The translations under genes were made by a program, and so were the position numbers. The notes below the pieces were generated by a model. The model was not told the DNA's origin, did not search any database, and saw only the letters and a list, made by a program, of their open reading frames with translations. From DAOMFB01 sp963721385 (lineage in GTDB: Bacteria; Acidobacteriota; Thermoanaerobaculia; UBA5066), in assembly GCA_963721385.1 (NCBI GenBank), contig CAVRJB010000019.1, positions 806,001-870,000 on the forward strand: DNA of 64,000 nt. Direction: 5' to 3'. Positions 42,627 to 51,767 of this stretch are shown in pieces (within the stretch, counting starts at the first letter, position 1; the number at the start of each line of letters is the position of its first letter).

Positions 42627-45600
42627 GACTCCCCGGCGGCGCCACGGCCGCCGCGAGCGCCTCCTCCGGCGGGAGCGGCCGGCTGAAGAGAAACCCCTGG
42701 GCGACCCGGCAGCCGCGCGAGCGTAGGAACGCGACCTGCTCCTCGCGCTCGACCCCCTCGGCGACGACCCGCAGGGAGAGCCCCCTCGCCATCTCGACGA
42801 TCGCGGTGACGAGCGCCTCGTCGGCGGGGCTCCCCGGGACCTGGGCCATGAAGGAACGGTCGATCTTCAGCGCGTCGAGGGCGAAGCTCTTGAGGTAGGC
42901 GAGCGAGGAGTGCCCGACGCCGAAGTCGTCGAGGACGACGGAGACGCCGAGCGCCCGGAGCTGGCGGAGCGTGGCGAGCGTCAACTCGAGGTTGCTCATC
43001 GCCACGCTTTCCGTGATCTCGAGCTCGAGGAGCGCCGGCGGGAACCCGGATCCGGACAGCGCCTCCTCGACGGAGCGGACGAGCGCGCCGCCGACGAATT
43101 GGCGCGGGGAGAGGTTCACGCCGATCCGGATCGCACGCCCGGCGGCCGCATGGAGGCGGGCGCCGAAGCGGCAGGCCGCGCGGAGCACCCAGTGGCCGAT
43201 CGGGATGATCAGGCGGGTGTCTTCGGCCACCGGGATGAAGGCGGCGGGGGGGACGAGGCCGCGCTCCGGGTGCTGCCACCTGACGAGCGCCTCGAGGCCG
43301 ACGACCTCGCCGGTCTCGATGTCGACCTGGGGCTGGTAGTGCAGCCGGAGCTCGTCCATCTCGATGGCGTGGCGAAGGCCAGAACCCATGGCCGCCCGCT
43401 CCCGCACGGCTGCGTTGAGCGCCGGCGTGCAGAACTGGAAGTTGTTCCGCCCGAGCTCCTTCGCCCGGTAGAGGGCGTTGTCGGCGTTCTTCATGAGGGT
43501 CGCGGCGTCGTCGCCGTCGTCCGGCGCGAGCGCGACACCCATGCTCGTCGTCACGTAGATCCGGTGGCCGTCGACCGGGAACGGGTCGGCGATGGAATCG
43601 AGGATCTTCTGCGCGACGCCGGCCACGTGCTCCTTCGGCAGGTCGGAGAGGAGGAGGACGAACTCGTCCCCGCCCATCCGGGCGACGGTGTCTCCGGCGC
43701 GGCTCGAGGCCCGGAGGCGCTCTCCAACGGCCCGGAGAAGCCGGTCGCCCGCGACGTGGCCGAGCGAGTCGTTCACGGGCTTGAACCGGTCGATGTCGAG
43801 GTAGAGCACCGCGAGGGAGCCGTGCCCGCGCTTCACGTGCGCGAGGGCGAGCTCCAGGTGGTCCGAGAGGAGCCGGCGGTTCGGAAGGCCCGTCAGGATG
43901 TCGTGGTACGCCTGATGCTCGATCTGCTCCTCGGCCCGGAAGCGCTCCGTCATGTCGCGGAAGCTCCAGACGCGGCCGACGGGACGTCCCTCGAGCCGCT
44001 GGGGAACGGAGTAGCGCTCGAAGACGCGGCCGTCGCGGAGCTTCAGGATGTCGAAGCTCTCGGCCTCGGGTGTCGCGTAGAGCTCGCGCACCTTCGCGAG
44101 GAATGACGCCGGGTCGACGAGCTTCCCCGACGCGGCGGCGAGGAGCCGCTCGTCGGCGCGGCCGGCGAGGAGGTCCTCCGGGAGGTCCCAGAGCTGGGCG
44201 AAGCGCCGGTTGAACGACGTGACCCGCCCGCCGGCGTCGACGACGAGGATGCCGTCCGCGGTCGATTCGAGCGTCGACTCGAGGAGGGAAACCGAGCGGA
44301 CGAGGTCGGCTTCGGCCTTCCGGCGCCGGAGCGCGGCCTCGACGTGACGGCCCACGGCCAGAAGCAGCGACAGCTCCCGCTCGCCGAAGCGCGTCTCCCG
44401 GCTGTAGCTCTGGACGACGATGGCCCCGAAGGCGTCCGGTCCGGCGGTCAGTGGGACGCCGATCCAGTCGAGCGACGGCGCGCCGATCAGCTCCACCTCG
44501 CCGTCGCGGAGGAGCTGCTCGAACTTCTCGGGGCTCGCGAGCACCGGTGAGCCGGTCCGGATGACGTATTCCGTGAGTCCGCGGCCGAACGGCTTGGGGG
44601 CTGGCGTCGGATCGAACTCGTCGACGAAATAGGGGAAGTGAAGGAGGCCTGACTCTTCGCTTCGGAGGGCGATGTAGAAGTTCTTCGTCTCGATCAGCGC
44701 CGCCACCGTCTCGTGCACCGCGCGAAAGAACGCGGGAAGGTCGGCCGCCGCGCTCGCGGCCGCCCCGATCCGGTCCAGCGCCTGCGAGAGGATCGCCGCG
44801 CGCTGCCGCTCGAGGGCGTGGGCGAGGATCTCCCCGAAGAGAGGCAGCACGGCCACCATCTCGGGAGACCAGGCTTCCTCGCGGCGCTGCGAGGCGACCG
44901 CCAGGAAACCGACGGGCTCCGACCCCGCGCGGAGCGGGACGACCGCGATCGATCGCGCGTCGGCGGCGAGGAGGCGCTCGCCGCGGGCCTCCTCCGGGAG
45001 GTCGGCCGGGCGCGGGGCGTACGCCGCGTGGCCGGCGCGCCCGTGCTCGAGCGACCAGTTGAAGTCCCGGGCCGCCAGCGGGCCGGCCGGCGACGCGGCG
45101 GCCCCCTCTGCGGTCCATTCGGCACGCCGGACGACCCGGTGCCCGTCCTCCGAAAGGACCCAGAGCGCCACCCGGTCGGCGTCGAGGAGCGCCGCCAGCC
45201 TCTCGAGGGCCCTCCGCACCTCGGCGGCCAGCCCCGCGGCCGGCGCGCGGACGAAGGCCCCCGCCACGGAGAGGAGCAACTCCTCGAACTCGGCCCGCTC
45301 GCCGGAGCGCCTCCTCGGTTCGGCGCAGGTCCGTGATGTCCTGCGAGCTCCCAAGGCAGCCCACGACCTCACCGGACGGCGCGCGTAACGGGACGACGCG
45401 CGAGAGAAAGAGGTGTCCGCCGAACGCGGTTTCGTACGAAACGCTCTCACCCTCCAGCGCGCGCCGGGACGCGGCGATCGGGAGAAAGTCCGGGTCGTCG
45501 GTGCCGAAGTACTGGAAGAGCGAGCGCCCGACCACCTCGTCAGGCTTCAGCCCGAGGGCGGCGAGCCCGGCGCCGACCGAGGAGGTGAAGCGGAGATCCC

Positions 45601-45721
45601 GGTCCAGCGTCCAGGTGATCGTCGGGCTCGCCTCCAGCATGAGGCGGAGGCGGAGCTCGGCAGCTCCGGCCGTGGCCGGCGCTCTCTCTCGGGGAGGCGA
45701 TCCGGAAAGTTCGGCCGGCAT
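42607..45721 (-). CDS. PAS-GAF-GAF-PAS-GGDEF-EAL protein, +1 frameshift near 45301
   Basis: A predicted bifunctional c-di-GMP enzyme of about 1037 residues. Order: an N-terminal PAS (LMLEASPTITWTLDRDLRFTSS), a GAF-like domain, a second GAF (LIETKNFYIALRSEESGLLHF), a PAS (LESTADGILVVDAGGRV), GGDEF with intact RMGGDEFVLLL, and EAL with intact GLEALVRW and LDDFGVGHSSL. Both catalytic cores look active. One extra base at 45301 (ctcGccgg) breaks the frame after RRTEEALR; removing it joins the PAS to the GAF region and gives exactly 1038 codons. There are no membrane segments. The last 20 bases overlap the convergent VWA gene. Confidence 0.88.
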
Positions 45722-45779
45722 CGGGATTCCTCATTGTCTCCCGTTCACGCACCCGGAGCCAATGCGCCGGGCGACCGGA

Positions 45780-45785
45780 TATCCT
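45780..45785 (+). promoter_or_regulatory. Candidate -10 box of maf (TATCCT)
   Basis: TATCCT ends 6 bases before the maf GTG in the 70-base gap to the divergent GGDEF-EAL gene. There is no Shine-Dalgarno box. This is one of the clearest leaderless geometries in the window. Inferred from spacing. Confidence 0.45.
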
Positions 45786-45791
45786 GAGGCC

Positions 45792-46370
45792 GTGCCGCGC
45801 CTGATCCTCGCCTCCGCCTCCGCGCGACGGAAAGAGATCCTGTCGGCCCTCGGCCTCCGGTTCGAGACGCGGCCGGCGGAGGTGGATGAGCGCGTCCGGC
45901 CCGGCGAGAGCGCCTTCGACGCGGCGGAGCGGCTTGCGCGCGAGAAGGCGGCCGCCGTCGCCGCGGCCGAGGGGGACGCCCTCGTCGTGGCGGCCGACAC
46001 GCTCGTCGTTCTGGACGGGGACGCGCTCGGCAAGCCGCGCGACCGTTCCGACGCCGAGGCGATGCTCCGGCGGCTGCAGGGCCGGCGGCACCAGGTCGTC
46101 ACCGGTGTTGCCGTCGCGTGGGGCGGCGGGCTCCTGTCGGGGCGGGAGACGACGACCGTCGTCTTCGCTCCGATGAGCGACGCCGAGATCTTCGCCTACG
46201 CGGCCACCGGAGAGCCCGACGACAAGGCCGGCGCCTACGCGGTCCAGGGGATCGGGGGCCTCTTCGTCGAGCGGGTGGAGGGGAGCCCGTCGAACGTCGT
46301 GGGGCTCCCCGTGCGGCTCCTCGCGCGCCTCCTCGCCGGGGCGGGGCTCAGCTGGCCGGCGGGACGTTGA
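45792..46370 (+). CDS. maf: Maf-family nucleoside triphosphate pyrophosphatase
   Basis: A 192-residue house-cleaning enzyme that hydrolyses non-canonical or modified nucleoside triphosphates to monophosphates, and is linked to septum control. The N-terminal ILASASARRKEIL, the VVAADTLVVLDGDALGKP catalytic region and GEPDDKAGAYAVQGIGG are all diagnostic of Maf. The start is GTG at 45792. The last 23 bases overlap the convergent degenerate GGDEF gene. Confidence 0.95.
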   Translation: MPRLILASASARRKEILSALGLRFETRPAEVDERVRPGESAFDAAERLAREKAAAVAAAEGDALVVAADTLVVLDGDALGKPRDRSDAEAMLRRLQGRRHQVVTGVAVAWGGGLLSGRETTTVVFAPMSDAEIFAYAATGEPDDKAGAYAVQGIGGLFVERVEGSPSNVVGLPVRLLARLLAGAGLSWPAGR

Positions 46371-46854
46371 AGGTCGGGCGCTCGCCCGACGGAGCGCGCG
46401 CGGCCTGCCGGGCCGCCTGCAGGACGGCCGCGAACTCCAGCCCCTCCTCGAGCATCGCGGCGCCGACCCGGATCTTCAGCGGGAGGGGGACGGGCCCTTT
46501 CCCGTCGCGCCACGGGCGGAAGAGGGTCCCGAAAAGCCTGATTTTCTGCCGGCAGGCTTCGATGTCGGCGGCGACGAGGAGCGCCACGAACTCGTCCTCC
46601 GCCCAGCGGCAGAGGAGGTCGGTGGCGCGGAGATTGGCCTGCAGCGTCGAGGCGGCCGACGAGAGGAGCGCCGTCGCCCCGGCAGGGCCCGCGGAGACCG
46701 TGAGTTCGTCCCACCCGAGGAGAAGGAACGAGAGCACCGACAGGACGTGGCCGTGACGCGTTGCGTGCTCGAGCTCGCGGGCGATGATCTCGTCGAAGAA
46801 CTCGCGGGTGTAGACGCCCGTCTCCGGGTCCCGGATTTGTGCCCAGCTCCCCAT
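46348..46854 (-). CDS. Degenerate stand-alone GGDEF-domain protein
   Basis: A 168-residue protein consisting of little more than one GGDEF-like domain: RDPETGVYTREFFDEIIARELEHA at the start, and an active-site position that reads CRWAEDEFVALL instead of GG(D/E)EF. With both glycines gone, cyclase activity is unlikely; a c-di-GMP-independent or protein-binding role is possible. It lacks the usual long C-terminal half. A TACAAT hexamer at 46870-46865 ends 10 bases before the ATG. It overlaps maf tail-to-tail by 23 bases. Confidence 0.75.
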   Translation of the reverse strand: MGSWAQIRDPETGVYTREFFDEIIARELEHATRHGHVLSVLSFLLLGWDELTVSAGPAGATALLSSAASTLQANLRATDLLCRWAEDEFVALLVAADIEACRQKIRLFGTLFRPWRDGKGPVPLPLKIRVGAAMLEEGLEFAAVLQAARQAARAPSGERPTFNVPPAS

Positions 46855-46864
46855 GGTTTCGCCG

Positions 46865-46870
46865 ATTGTA
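46865..46870 (-). promoter_or_regulatory. Candidate -10 box of the degenerate GGDEF gene (TACAAT)
   Basis: TACAAT on the minus strand ends 10 bases before the ATG at 46854, without a Shine-Dalgarno box between. The divergent ade box TAGTCT (46924-46929) lies 53 bases away. Inferred from spacing. Confidence 0.4.
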
Positions 46871-46923
46871 GGACGGGGAGGGCGCGGCGGCGAGGCCGCT
46901 TCCGGACCGGCCCCCGCTTTAGG

Positions 46924-46929
46924 TAGTCT
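46924..46929 (+). promoter_or_regulatory. Candidate -10 box of ade (TAGTCT)
   Basis: TAGTCT ends 6 bases before the ade GTG, leaving no room for a Shine-Dalgarno box. It belongs to the window-wide set of TANNNT boxes adjacent to start codons. Inferred from spacing. Confidence 0.45.
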
Positions 46930-46935
46930 GGCGCC

Positions 46936-48687
46936 GTGCCGACCCCCCGTCCGCTCCCGCTCTCGGGCTTCGTCGATGCTGCGCGCGGCGCCGTGCCGGC
47001 CGACCTCGTCCTCCGGAACGGCCGCGTCGTGAACGTCCTGACCGGGGAGATCCACGAGGGGACCGTCGGCATCAAGGGCGACCGGATCCTCGGTTTCGGC
47101 GACTACCGAGCCGCGCGCCCCGAGGACGAGATCGACCTCAAGGGCGCCTACGTCGCTCCGGCCCTCTGGGACGCCCACCTCCACGTCGAGTCGACGATGA
47201 CGACGCCGTCCACGTTCGTCGCGGCTCGCGGCGGCCCACGGAACGGCGGCCGTCGTCACCGACCCGCACGAGATCGCGAACGTCCGCGGCGTCGAGGGGA
47301 TCGCGCGCCTTCCAGCGGGCTTCCGAGGGGCTGCCGGTCGACGTCTTCATCATGCTCCCGTCGTGCGTCCCGTCGACGCACCTCGAGACCGCCGGCGCGC
47401 TCGCTCGGACCGGACGATCTCGAGCCGCTCTACGGGCTCCCGAACGTGACGGGCCTCGCCGAGATGATGAACGTCCCCGGCTTCCTCTTCGGCGACCCCG
47501 GCGTCCGCGCGAAGGTGGAGGACGCCACGGCGGCGGAAGGTGCCGATCGACGGCCACTCGCCGCTCCTCGCGGGCCTCGACCTGAACGCCTACATCGGCG
47601 CCGGCATGAAGACCGACCACGAGTGCCTCGTCGCGCGCCGAGGCGCACGAGAAGGTGCGGCGCGGCATGTCGATCTGGATCCGCGAGGGGACGGCCGCGA
47701 AGAACCTCGACGACCTCCTCCCGCTCGTCACGGCGCAGAACTCCGAGCGCTTCGCCTTCGCGACCGACGACCGGCACCCGTGGGATCTTCTGGCCCACGG
47801 CCACGTCGACCACCACGTCCGGCGCGCCATCGCGCTCGGTCTCGACCCGGTCCTCGCCTTCCGCCTCGCCTCCTGGTCGTGCGCGCGGCACTACGGCTTC
47901 GCCGACCGCGGGGCCGTCGCTCCCGGCTTCCGCGCCGACCTCCTGACGTTCGAGCGCGCTCGAGGACGTTCCGCCCCGACCTCGTCGTTCTCGGCGGCGT
48001 CCGCGTCGCGAAGGGGGGAGCGCTCCTCGTCGAGGTGCCGGCCTCCGCGGCATGGACGAGGGCCCGTCCTTCCGGGTCGACGGGCTTCGACCGACGCGCC
48101 TCCGCCTCGCCGGTCCCGGCGGGAGCCTCGCGTCCGCGTGATCGAGGTCCACGCCGGCTCCCTCGCGACCGGCTCTTCGGGCGAGCCGGCGCTCGTCGTC
48201 GGCGGAGCGGCCGTCGCCGACCCCTCCCGCGACCTCGCCAAGCTCGCCGTCGTCGAGCGGCACCGCGGAACCGGCAACGTCGGCGTCTCCTTCGCGCGCG
48301 GCTTCGGCCTCGCGCGCGGCGCGATCGCCTCGTCGGTCGCGCACGACTCGCACAACGTCGTCGTTCTCGGGTGCGGACGACGCGTCGATGGAGACGGCCG
48401 TCCGCCGGATCGCCGCGATCGGCGGCGGCATCGTCGTCGCCGACGGGGCGGAGGTGCTCGCCGAGGTGGCGCTCCCGGTGGCCGGCCTGATGTCGAATGC
48501 CCCGATCGAGGAGGTGGACGCGGCGGAGCGAAGAGCGAACGCGGCAGCCCGCTCCCTCGGCACGACGATCGACCATCCCTTCATGACGCTCGCGTTCCTC
48601 GCGCTGCCGGTCATCCCCGAGCTGAAGCTCACCGACAAGGGGCTCGTCGACGTCGCAAAATTCGACTTCGTCGACGCGGTGGCGTGA
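46936..48687 (+). CDS. ade: Adenine deaminase Ade, reading frame broken by about ten single-base indels
   Basis: Adenine deaminase converts adenine to hypoxanthine in purine salvage. The intact N-terminus includes the metal motif WDAHLHVESTM, and the intact C-terminus runs from VADGAEVLAEVALPVAGLMS to the end at 48687. Between these the protein can be followed only by changing frame: +1 shifts near 47233, 47312, 47408, 47538, 47635, 47957, 47968 and 48371, and -1 shifts near 48051 and 48129. Each stretch between breaks is clean family sequence (HGTAAVVTDPHEIANV, KVPIDGHSPLLAGLDLNAY, FATDDRHPWDLLAHGHVD). No stop or lost motif is seen in the correct frames. The net shift is zero and the length is normal, about 584 codons. 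A recent pseudogene is possible; local sequence error is more likely. Confidence 0.85.
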
Positions 48688-48691
48688 CAGC

Positions 48692-49663
48692 GTGATCGTC
48701 GACTGCGCGGTCTACGCGAACGGGGTGCGGCGGGAAGGCGAGCTGGCGGTGGCCGACGCGCTCGAGGCGTCGCGCGAAGCCGGGAACTTCGTCTGGATCG
48801 GCCTGCACGAGCCGACGGCCGCCGAGTTCGAGGCGGTGAAAGACGAGTTCCAGCTCCACGAACTGGCGGTCGAGGACGCCATCAAGGCGCATCAGCGGCC
48901 GAAGCTCGAGGTCTACGACGACGTGCTCTTCGTCGTCCTGAAGACTGCCTGGTACGAAGAGGACGTGGAGGAGATCCACCTCGGCGAGATCCTCCTCTTC
49001 ATCGGGGACTCCTACGTGGTGACGGTCCGGCACGGGCAGGCGAGCGGGCTCGCCGAGGTGCGCAAGCGCCTCGAGGGGGATCCCGAGCTCCTCCGATGCG
49101 GGCCGGGCTCCGTCCTCTACGCGATCCTCGACCGGATCGTCGACGACTACAAGCCGGTCATCCACGGCCTCGAGAACGACATTTCCGAGGTGGAGGGCGA
49201 AGTCTTCTCCGCAGCCCGGACGAACCCGGCCGAGCGGATCTACTTTCTCAAGCGCGAAGCCCTGGAGTTCCATCAGGCCGTGGCGCCGCTTCTGACGCCC
49301 GTCGACCGCCTCGCGCGCGGGGGCTACGCGCACATCCATGAGGACATCCGGCCCTACTTGCGGGACATCCACGACCATCTGCTGCGGACGGTCGACACCC
49401 TCGTCGGCTTCCGCGACCTCCTGACCAGCGTCCTCGACGCGAACCTGACCCAGGTGAACGTCCGTCAGAACGAGGACATGCGGAAGATCTCGGCCTGGGT
49501 CGCCATCATCGCCGTCCCGACGATGATCGCCGGAATTTACGGGATGAACTTCAAGCACATGCCCGAGCTCGAGTCCCGGTACGGCTACTACGTCATCCTC
49601 GGCGTGATGGCCGTCGCCTGCGGAACCCTCTACCGGCAGTTCAAGAAGTCGGGCTGGCTTTAG
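48692..49663 (+). CDS. corA: CorA-family magnesium/divalent cation transporter
   Basis: A 323-residue inner-membrane channel for Mg2+ and related ions. The large cytoplasmic N-terminal domain (FVWIGLHEPTAAEFEAV, ELAVEDAIKAHQRPKLEVYDD) is followed by two C-terminal helices. The pore signature GMN is in MIAGIYGMNFKHMPEL. The GTG start lies 4 bases after the ade stop, so the two may share a transcript. It ends 17 bases from the convergent spy-like gene. Confidence 0.94.
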   Translation: MIVDCAVYANGVRREGELAVADALEASREAGNFVWIGLHEPTAAEFEAVKDEFQLHELAVEDAIKAHQRPKLEVYDDVLFVVLKTAWYEEDVEEIHLGEILLFIGDSYVVTVRHGQASGLAEVRKRLEGDPELLRCGPGSVLYAILDRIVDDYKPVIHGLENDISEVEGEVFSAARTNPAERIYFLKREALEFHQAVAPLLTPVDRLARGGYAHIHEDIRPYLRDIHDHLLRTVDTLVGFRDLLTSVLDANLTQVNVRQNEDMRKISAWVAIIAVPTMIAGIYGMNFKHMPELESRYGYYVILGVMAVACGTLYRQFKKSGWL

Positions 49664-49680
49664 GGAGCGGCGCCGGGGCG

Positions 49681-50214
49681 TCAGCCGCGGCGGCGCAGGT
49701 GCTTCAGGGTGGCGAGCGACGCCTCCAGCCGCGTCCTCTGGTCCGCGGTCAGGACGGCCTTGACGTCGGCCATCAGCGCGTCGAACTGGTCCTTCGCATC
49801 GGCCCGGTTCTCCTTCAGCTTGAGGAACGCCGCGCCGACGGTGGCCGGGTCGGGAGTCGTAGCGTTCGCGGCGTCGTGCAGCGCCTTCGCGTCGGCCTGC
49901 ATCTGCGTCCGGAGCGCCTCGAGTCCGGCCTTTTTCGCCTCGAAGATCGCCTTGATCCTGGCCTGCTGGTCGTCGGTCAGGTCGAGCGTCGAGAGCGCGG
50001 TCCGGAGCGCCCGAACGATCTGGCCGCCGGGCCCGCCGCCTGGACCCGCCATCGGGCCCATTCCGGCTCCCGCCATCGGACCGGCTCCCGCCATCGGACC
50101 GGGCCCGCCCATCGGCCCGGGCCCGAACTGGGCGTACGCCGCCGTGGTCAGGAGGATCGCTACCGAGCCCGCCAGGAGGCCCAGCGTCGTCTTTCGCGCC
50201 GTGATTCTCTTCAT
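49681..50214 (-). CDS. Spy/CpxP-type periplasmic protein with Gly-Pro-Met-Ala repeats
   Basis: A 177-residue exported protein with a signal peptide (about 1-28, cut after AAYA). A low-complexity repeat region of GPM-A-G-type units follows at about residues 30-62. A helical domain then carries the two LTxxQ-type motifs, LDLTDDQQARI and VLTADQRTRLE, of the Spy/CpxP family. Spy is an ATP-independent periplasmic chaperone. The gene lies just downstream of the ECF sigma and anti-sigma pair in the same direction, so envelope-stress control is a reasonable guess. The 100 bases between it and the anti-sigma stop hold nothing that I recognise. Confidence 0.8.
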   Translation of the reverse strand: MKRITARKTTLGLLAGSVAILLTTAAYAQFGPGPMGGPGPMAGAGPMAGAGMGPMAGPGGGPGGQIVRALRTALSTLDLTDDQQARIKAIFEAKKAGLEALRTQMQADAKALHDAANATTPDPATVGAAFLKLKENRADAKDQFDALMADVKAVLTADQRTRLEASLATLKHLRRRG

Positions 50215-50315
50215 GTTTTTCCCTCTCCGGGCCCCCTCGTCCCTCCCGAAAGGGCCCCGTTCCGTCCCATGAGACGGCCTCCGGGGCCGAATCGTTTACA
50301 GGGAGGAGAGGGTTC

Positions 50316-51090
50316 CTAGATCGGCCCGCCGAGGAGGACGACATCGCCTGTCGGCTTCGGGACCCCTCCCTGCGGCTCGACCGAGACGGCGAACCTCTCG
50401 GGGCGGTGCCCGAGCGACTCCTGCCGCGAGAGGACGAAGACGGTCGCGCCGTCAGCCGCCGCCTGGAAGACGCCGGCGGGCTGGGGCTGGCCGTCGACGA
50501 AGGCCCAGAGCTCGTAGCTCTTCTCGGGCGGGAGAGGCGGGAGGCCCGTCGCGTAGAGGATCCCCAGCTTCGTCTCGGGGTGCCAGACGAGGCGGGCGCT
50601 CGCCGACGAGTTCGCGGCGAGGCCGCGGAGGAGCGAGACCTGCACGCGCGGATCCTTCAGCCAGGCCGTGGCGCGCTCCTGCTCCTTCAGGAGGGAGGCG
50701 AGGTTCGACTTCTCGCTCTGCAAGAGGCCGATCTCGTGCCACGCCGTCGTCAGGAGGACGCCCAGGACGGCGGCGATCAGAAGCGACGCCGCAATCGCGC
50801 CGATCCAGAACGTCCGGTGTCGGGGAAGCGGCGGCGGGAACGCCGCGAATTCCACGCTCGGCTTCACCGTTTCGATCCGCTTCATCACCCGTTCCTTCAG
50901 CCTCCGGCGGGAGGGGATGCGGGGCGGCCGAGAAGGGGAGGAGGGAGACCGCGCTCCGCCACGCCTCCAGCTCCGCGTCGAGGCTCTCGGAGCCTTCGGC
51001 GAGCTGCTCCTCGAGGCGCTTGCGCGCCTCTCCGTGGAGCGCCCCCAGAGCGTAGAGGGGAAGGTCTTCGGCGAACCGCTCGTCAGCCAT
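50316..51090 (-). CDS. Anti-sigma factor of RskA type, +1 frameshift near 50918
   Basis: Probably sequesters the ECF sigma factor encoded just upstream. The N-terminus (MADERFAEDLPLYALGALHG) is a zinc-less anti-sigma domain. A single membrane helix (TFWIGAIAASLLIAAVLGVL) follows, then an extracytoplasmic RskA-type domain (KLGILYATGLPPLPPEKSYE, AGVFQAAADGATVFVLS). One extra base near 50918 (ggatgCggggcgg on the plus strand) breaks the frame after LLPFSAAP; correction gives exactly 258 codons. The ATG overlaps the sigma gene by 8 bases, the usual arrangement for stoichiometric sigma/anti-sigma pairs. Confidence 0.87.
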
Positions 51091-51631
51091 CGGCCTTCTC
51101 CCCGAGGAAAAGCGAATGCAGCCTGGCGAGCCCCGAGCGGGCCCGGCTCTTGACCGTTCCGAGCGGCTCCCCGATCCGCTCGGCGATCTCTTCCTGCGTC
51201 AGCCCTTCGAAATAGGCGAGGGTCAGCACCGTCCGCTCCTTCGCCGACAGGCGCTCCATCTGCCGCGCGACGATCCGGGACAGGTGGCTCTGCGCTGCCG
51301 CGTCGCCGCCCGGCGCCGGGAGCTCCGGCAGCTCCTCGGCGCTCGCGACGCGCTGCTCCGCCGAGCGGCGGCTTCGCCACCGGTCGAGGGCGCGGCTCCG
51401 GGCGATCGTGAAGAGCCACGTCTTGATCGAGCCCCGGGCCGCGTCGAACCGGTGGGCGTCCTTCCAGACCTGGACGAAGACGTCCTGCAGCACCTCTTCG
51501 GCGTCGCCCGCATCCCTCACGATACGGACGCAGAAGCTGAAGAGGACGGGAGCCCACCGGTCGTAGAAGGCGGAAAACGCCTCCCTGTCCCTCTTGAGGA
51601 TCCGGCCGAAGAGTTCCGCATCCGTGTCCAT
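51083..51631 (-). CDS. ECF-family RNA polymerase sigma factor
   Basis: A 182-residue sigma factor with only regions 2 and 4. Region 2 includes FYDRWAPVLFSFCVRIVRDA, then AEEVLQDVFVQVWKDAHRFD and the -10-binding TWLFTIARSRALDRWRSR. Region 4 includes LSAKERTVLTLAYFEGLTQ, then EEIAERIGEPLGTVKSRARS. ATG at 51631 is preferred because MDTDAELFGRIL matches the usual N-terminus; the frame stays open upstream. The downstream gene encodes its probable anti-sigma factor. The 136-base gap upstream holds TTGACA on the minus strand at 51682-51677, a possible own promoter. Confidence 0.93.
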   Translation of the reverse strand: MDTDAELFGRILKRDREAFSAFYDRWAPVLFSFCVRIVRDAGDAEEVLQDVFVQVWKDAHRFDAARGSIKTWLFTIARSRALDRWRSRRSAEQRVASAEELPELPAPGGDAAAQSHLSRIVARQMERLSAKERTVLTLAYFEGLTQEEIAERIGEPLGTVKSRARSGLARLHSLFLGEKADG

Positions 51632-51767
51632 GGGGCCAATCTGTCGGGATTCAGACTGCACGGGAGCGGGCGCCGTTGTCAACCGGACGAACGGCAGTTT
51701 GACGCGCTCTCCTTCCCCCGTTACCTTCGAGGGGCCGGAGCGCCCGACGCGCCCCCGCGGAGCACCG

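Noticed and set aside
46936..48687. Several small genes instead of one adenine deaminase
   Set aside because: The pieces join into one continuous adenine deaminase of normal length with all stretches in order.
50050..50130. A DNA tandem repeat as a separate element inside the spy-like gene
   Set aside because: The repetition follows from the in-frame Gly-Pro-Met-Ala protein repeat and is part of the coding sequence.
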